The notes under the pieces are model-generated. The model was not told the DNA's origin and searched no databases. It saw only the letters and a list, made by a program, of their open reading frames with translations. Made by a program: the position numbers and the translations under genes. Source: Kitasatospora cathayae (GTDB lineage Bacteria; Actinomycetota; Actinomycetes; Streptomycetales; Streptomycetaceae). Taken from it: a stretch of DNA of 64,000 bases. Where the stretch lies: NCBI RefSeq assembly GCF_027627435.1, contig NZ_CP115451.1:1-64000 (forward strand), in the 5' to 3' direction. This document shows positions 62,898 to 64,000 of this stretch, piece by piece; position 1 is the first letter of the stretch, and each line of letters starts with the position of its first letter.

Positions 62898-63512
62898 ATG
62901 AGCAGCACCCTGACCGTGGAGCAGCAGCTGCAGCTGGCCGTCGAGTTCCGCGTGCCGATCCCCCAGGGCCCGGTCGGCGGGTACGGCGAGGTCGTCGTGC
63001 GCCGCGACGAGACCGGCACCGGGTGGGCGGTGACCGACGGCGCCCTGGTCGGTCTGCGCGCCTGGATCGAGGGCGAAGACGGCGGCTGGCGGCCCGTCTG
63101 GGACATCGGCCGCGCCGCCGCCTACCAGCACACCCGCGAGTACGCCCTCGCGCTCGCCCACCAGGTCGCCGAGATCGAGGCCGCCAACTACCAGGCGCTG
63201 CTCGCGGTCGTCGCCGACCCCCTCGCCCACGCCCGGGCCAGGCGGTACACGATCACCTGCCCGCGCTGCCACACACCCGGCGCCGAGGAGTACGGCGAAC
63301 CGGCCCGTGACAGCGACGACTTCGCCGACTGCGCCCGCTGCCACTCCTGTGGCCTGGAGTGGGCGCTCGACCCCGGAGCCGACGCCTCCTGCACCACCTG
63401 CGGCGGCAGCGGCATCCCCGGGGCCGGTCCCATCGGTCGGCGCACCCCCGGCGGTTGGGAGCCCGCTCCGACGTGCGGGTGCCGCGAGCAGCACGAAGAA
63501 GCCGGGCACTGA
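62898..63512 (+). CDS. Hypothetical protein with zinc-finger tail
   Basis: 204 residues from ATG 62898 (AAGGAGAAGG upstream). An N-terminal alpha/beta part (QLAVEFRVPIPQGPVGGYGE, GALVGLRAWIEGEDGGWRPV) and a C-terminal zinc-ribbon-like region with CPRCHTPG, CARCHSCG, CTTCGGSG and CGCREQ. The last Cys pairs resemble DnaJ-type CxxCxGxG repeats. May bind nucleic acid or fold partners. Unknown role. Confidence 0.7.
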   Translation: MSSTLTVEQQLQLAVEFRVPIPQGPVGGYGEVVVRRDETGTGWAVTDGALVGLRAWIEGEDGGWRPVWDIGRAAAYQHTREYALALAHQVAEIEAANYQALLAVVADPLAHARARRYTITCPRCHTPGAEEYGEPARDSDDFADCARCHSCGLEWALDPGADASCTTCGGSGIPGAGPIGRRTPGGWEPAPTCGCREQHEEAGH

Positions 63513-63601
63513 CGCTGCCCACCACCGCACCCCCGCCCGCCGAGCCGCTCCAGGCCCGGCGGGCGGGGGCGCTCCTGCCTGCCCACGAAGAGAGGAACCC
63601 C

Positions 63602-64000
63602 GTGCTCGCCGCCGCCACGTTCGCAGTCGTCTTCATCGCCCTCTACGCCGGCCACCAGGTCGGTGACCACTGGGTCCAGAGCTCGTGCCAGTCAGCCCAC
63701 AAGGGGATGCCGGGCCGGGTCGGCCGCTGGGCCTGCACCAAGCACGGCTGCTGCTCCCGGCCGCCCTGGTCCTCGACCTTCACCTCACCACGGCGGGCCT
63801 GCTGCTCGGCCTGGCCGTCGACGCAGGAACCCACTGGTGGGCCGACAGGCGGACCACATTGGCCTGGCACTGGCCCGGGTCGCCAACAAGACCGAGTTCA
63901 TGAGCCTGGGCACCCCCGCGCACAAGCACCACCCCGTCGACGCCAAGGGCCTGTACGCCCCGACCCTGGGCACCGGCGCCCACGCCTTCGGCCTTCTCTG
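63602..64000 (+). pseudogene. Frameshifted small membrane protein, DUF3307-like (runs off right edge)
   Basis: Starts at GTG 63602 with AAATFAVVFIALYAGHQVGD and HWVQSSCQSAHKG..GRWACTKH. After about 63748 the sensible frame changes to LLLPAALVLDLHLTTAGLLL and GLAVDAGTHWWADRRTTLAW, and after about 63869 to ARVANKTEFMSLGTPAHKHH and beyond. Joined, it fits small actinomycete membrane proteins with VGDHWVQ near the start. A deletion after TKH and a 2-base insertion near 63869 would explain it. Real decay or sequencing error. Confidence 0.6.

Larger units (their letters stand above)
62427..63532 (+). repeat. Spacer repeat ACGCTGCCCACCACCGC, three copies
   Basis: The word occurs just after the stops at 62414 (about 62427), 62785 (about 62796) and 63512 (about 63511), each followed by a C/G-rich half that can form a stem with a partner further on (for example CACCACCGCGCCCGCCG with CGGCGGGCGCCGTGGTG near 62436-62493). 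Confidence 0.65.

Noticed and set aside
1..64000. tRNA or rRNA genes and plasmid telomere
   Set aside because: No cloverleaf with TTCGAATC-type T-arm in the right context was found (the GTTCGAATC words at 19568 and 31056 belong to the paralogous protein genes), and no end-type palindrome series characteristic of Streptomyces telomeres is present.

Overview
This 64 kb window is very GC-rich DNA with GTG starts, purine-rich ribosome binding sites and actinomycete gene families. It looks like part of a large Streptomyces or Kitasatospora-type plasmid (probably linear) or a large integrated conjugative element. The evidence is three replication-relaxation family genes plus remnants, iteron arrays, a plasmid-borne replicative helicase with DciA-type loaders, a plasmid-borne DNA polymerase sliding clamp, and a long conjugal transfer cluster. 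No rRNA, tRNA, CRISPR array or chromosomal housekeeping operon was seen.

Layout. (1) 0-16 kb is a mosaic of replication-relaxation genes (1-621, 1334-2191, 11013-12548) and broken copies, mixed with cargo: an arsenic resistance cluster (2215-4893), a cupredoxin/SHOCT pair and a nitrilase (5781-7851), and two secreted lectin-like proteins of lower GC (8778-10377). Noncoding DNA here carries iteron arrays (CCTTGATGG, CCCCTTGTCC) and a dispersed motif GAAACTCACC / GTTTCGCCCCGGGG that also invades a coding region (14191-15369). (2) 16-32 kb is accessory DNA: two frameshifted genes, winged-helix proteins, a tandem zeta-toxin-like kinase with a small convergent gene, a STAND NTPase, a coiled-coil pair, and a pair of paralogous winged-helix regulators with an operator-like array. 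(3) 31.7-42 kb is the replication block, read on the minus strand: a 975-residue HTH protein, DciA copy 2, a TnpB-only transposon, a truncated gene, DciA copy 1, DnaB-type helicase, a small toxin-antitoxin-like pair and a double GntR-type regulator. (4) 42.7-44.3 kb is a GntR/UTRA regulator plus a gamma-glutamylcyclotransferase-fold protein behind a cluster of GTACC operator-like sites. (5) 44.8-64 kb is a plus-strand transfer and maintenance cluster of about 28 genes: many micro-proteins, an SpdB-like coiled-coil membrane protein, an FtsK/SpoIIIE-type transfer ATPase, a degenerate paralogue of it, several membrane proteins and a beta sliding clamp. Strong GC-rich stem-loops sit between many of these genes.

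How it fits together (inference). Blocks 1 and 3 should copy the element: replication-relaxation proteins and iterons for initiation, the HTH protein and DciA to load DnaB, and the clamp encoded in block 5 for processive synthesis. Block 5 should move the element between mycelia by the actinomycete FtsK-like double-stranded DNA mechanism. The cargo gives arsenic tolerance and possible stress or defence functions. Several genes are frameshifted (about 16.07, 16.54, 63.75 and 63.87 kb). These could be real decay or sequencing indels, and the raw reads would decide.
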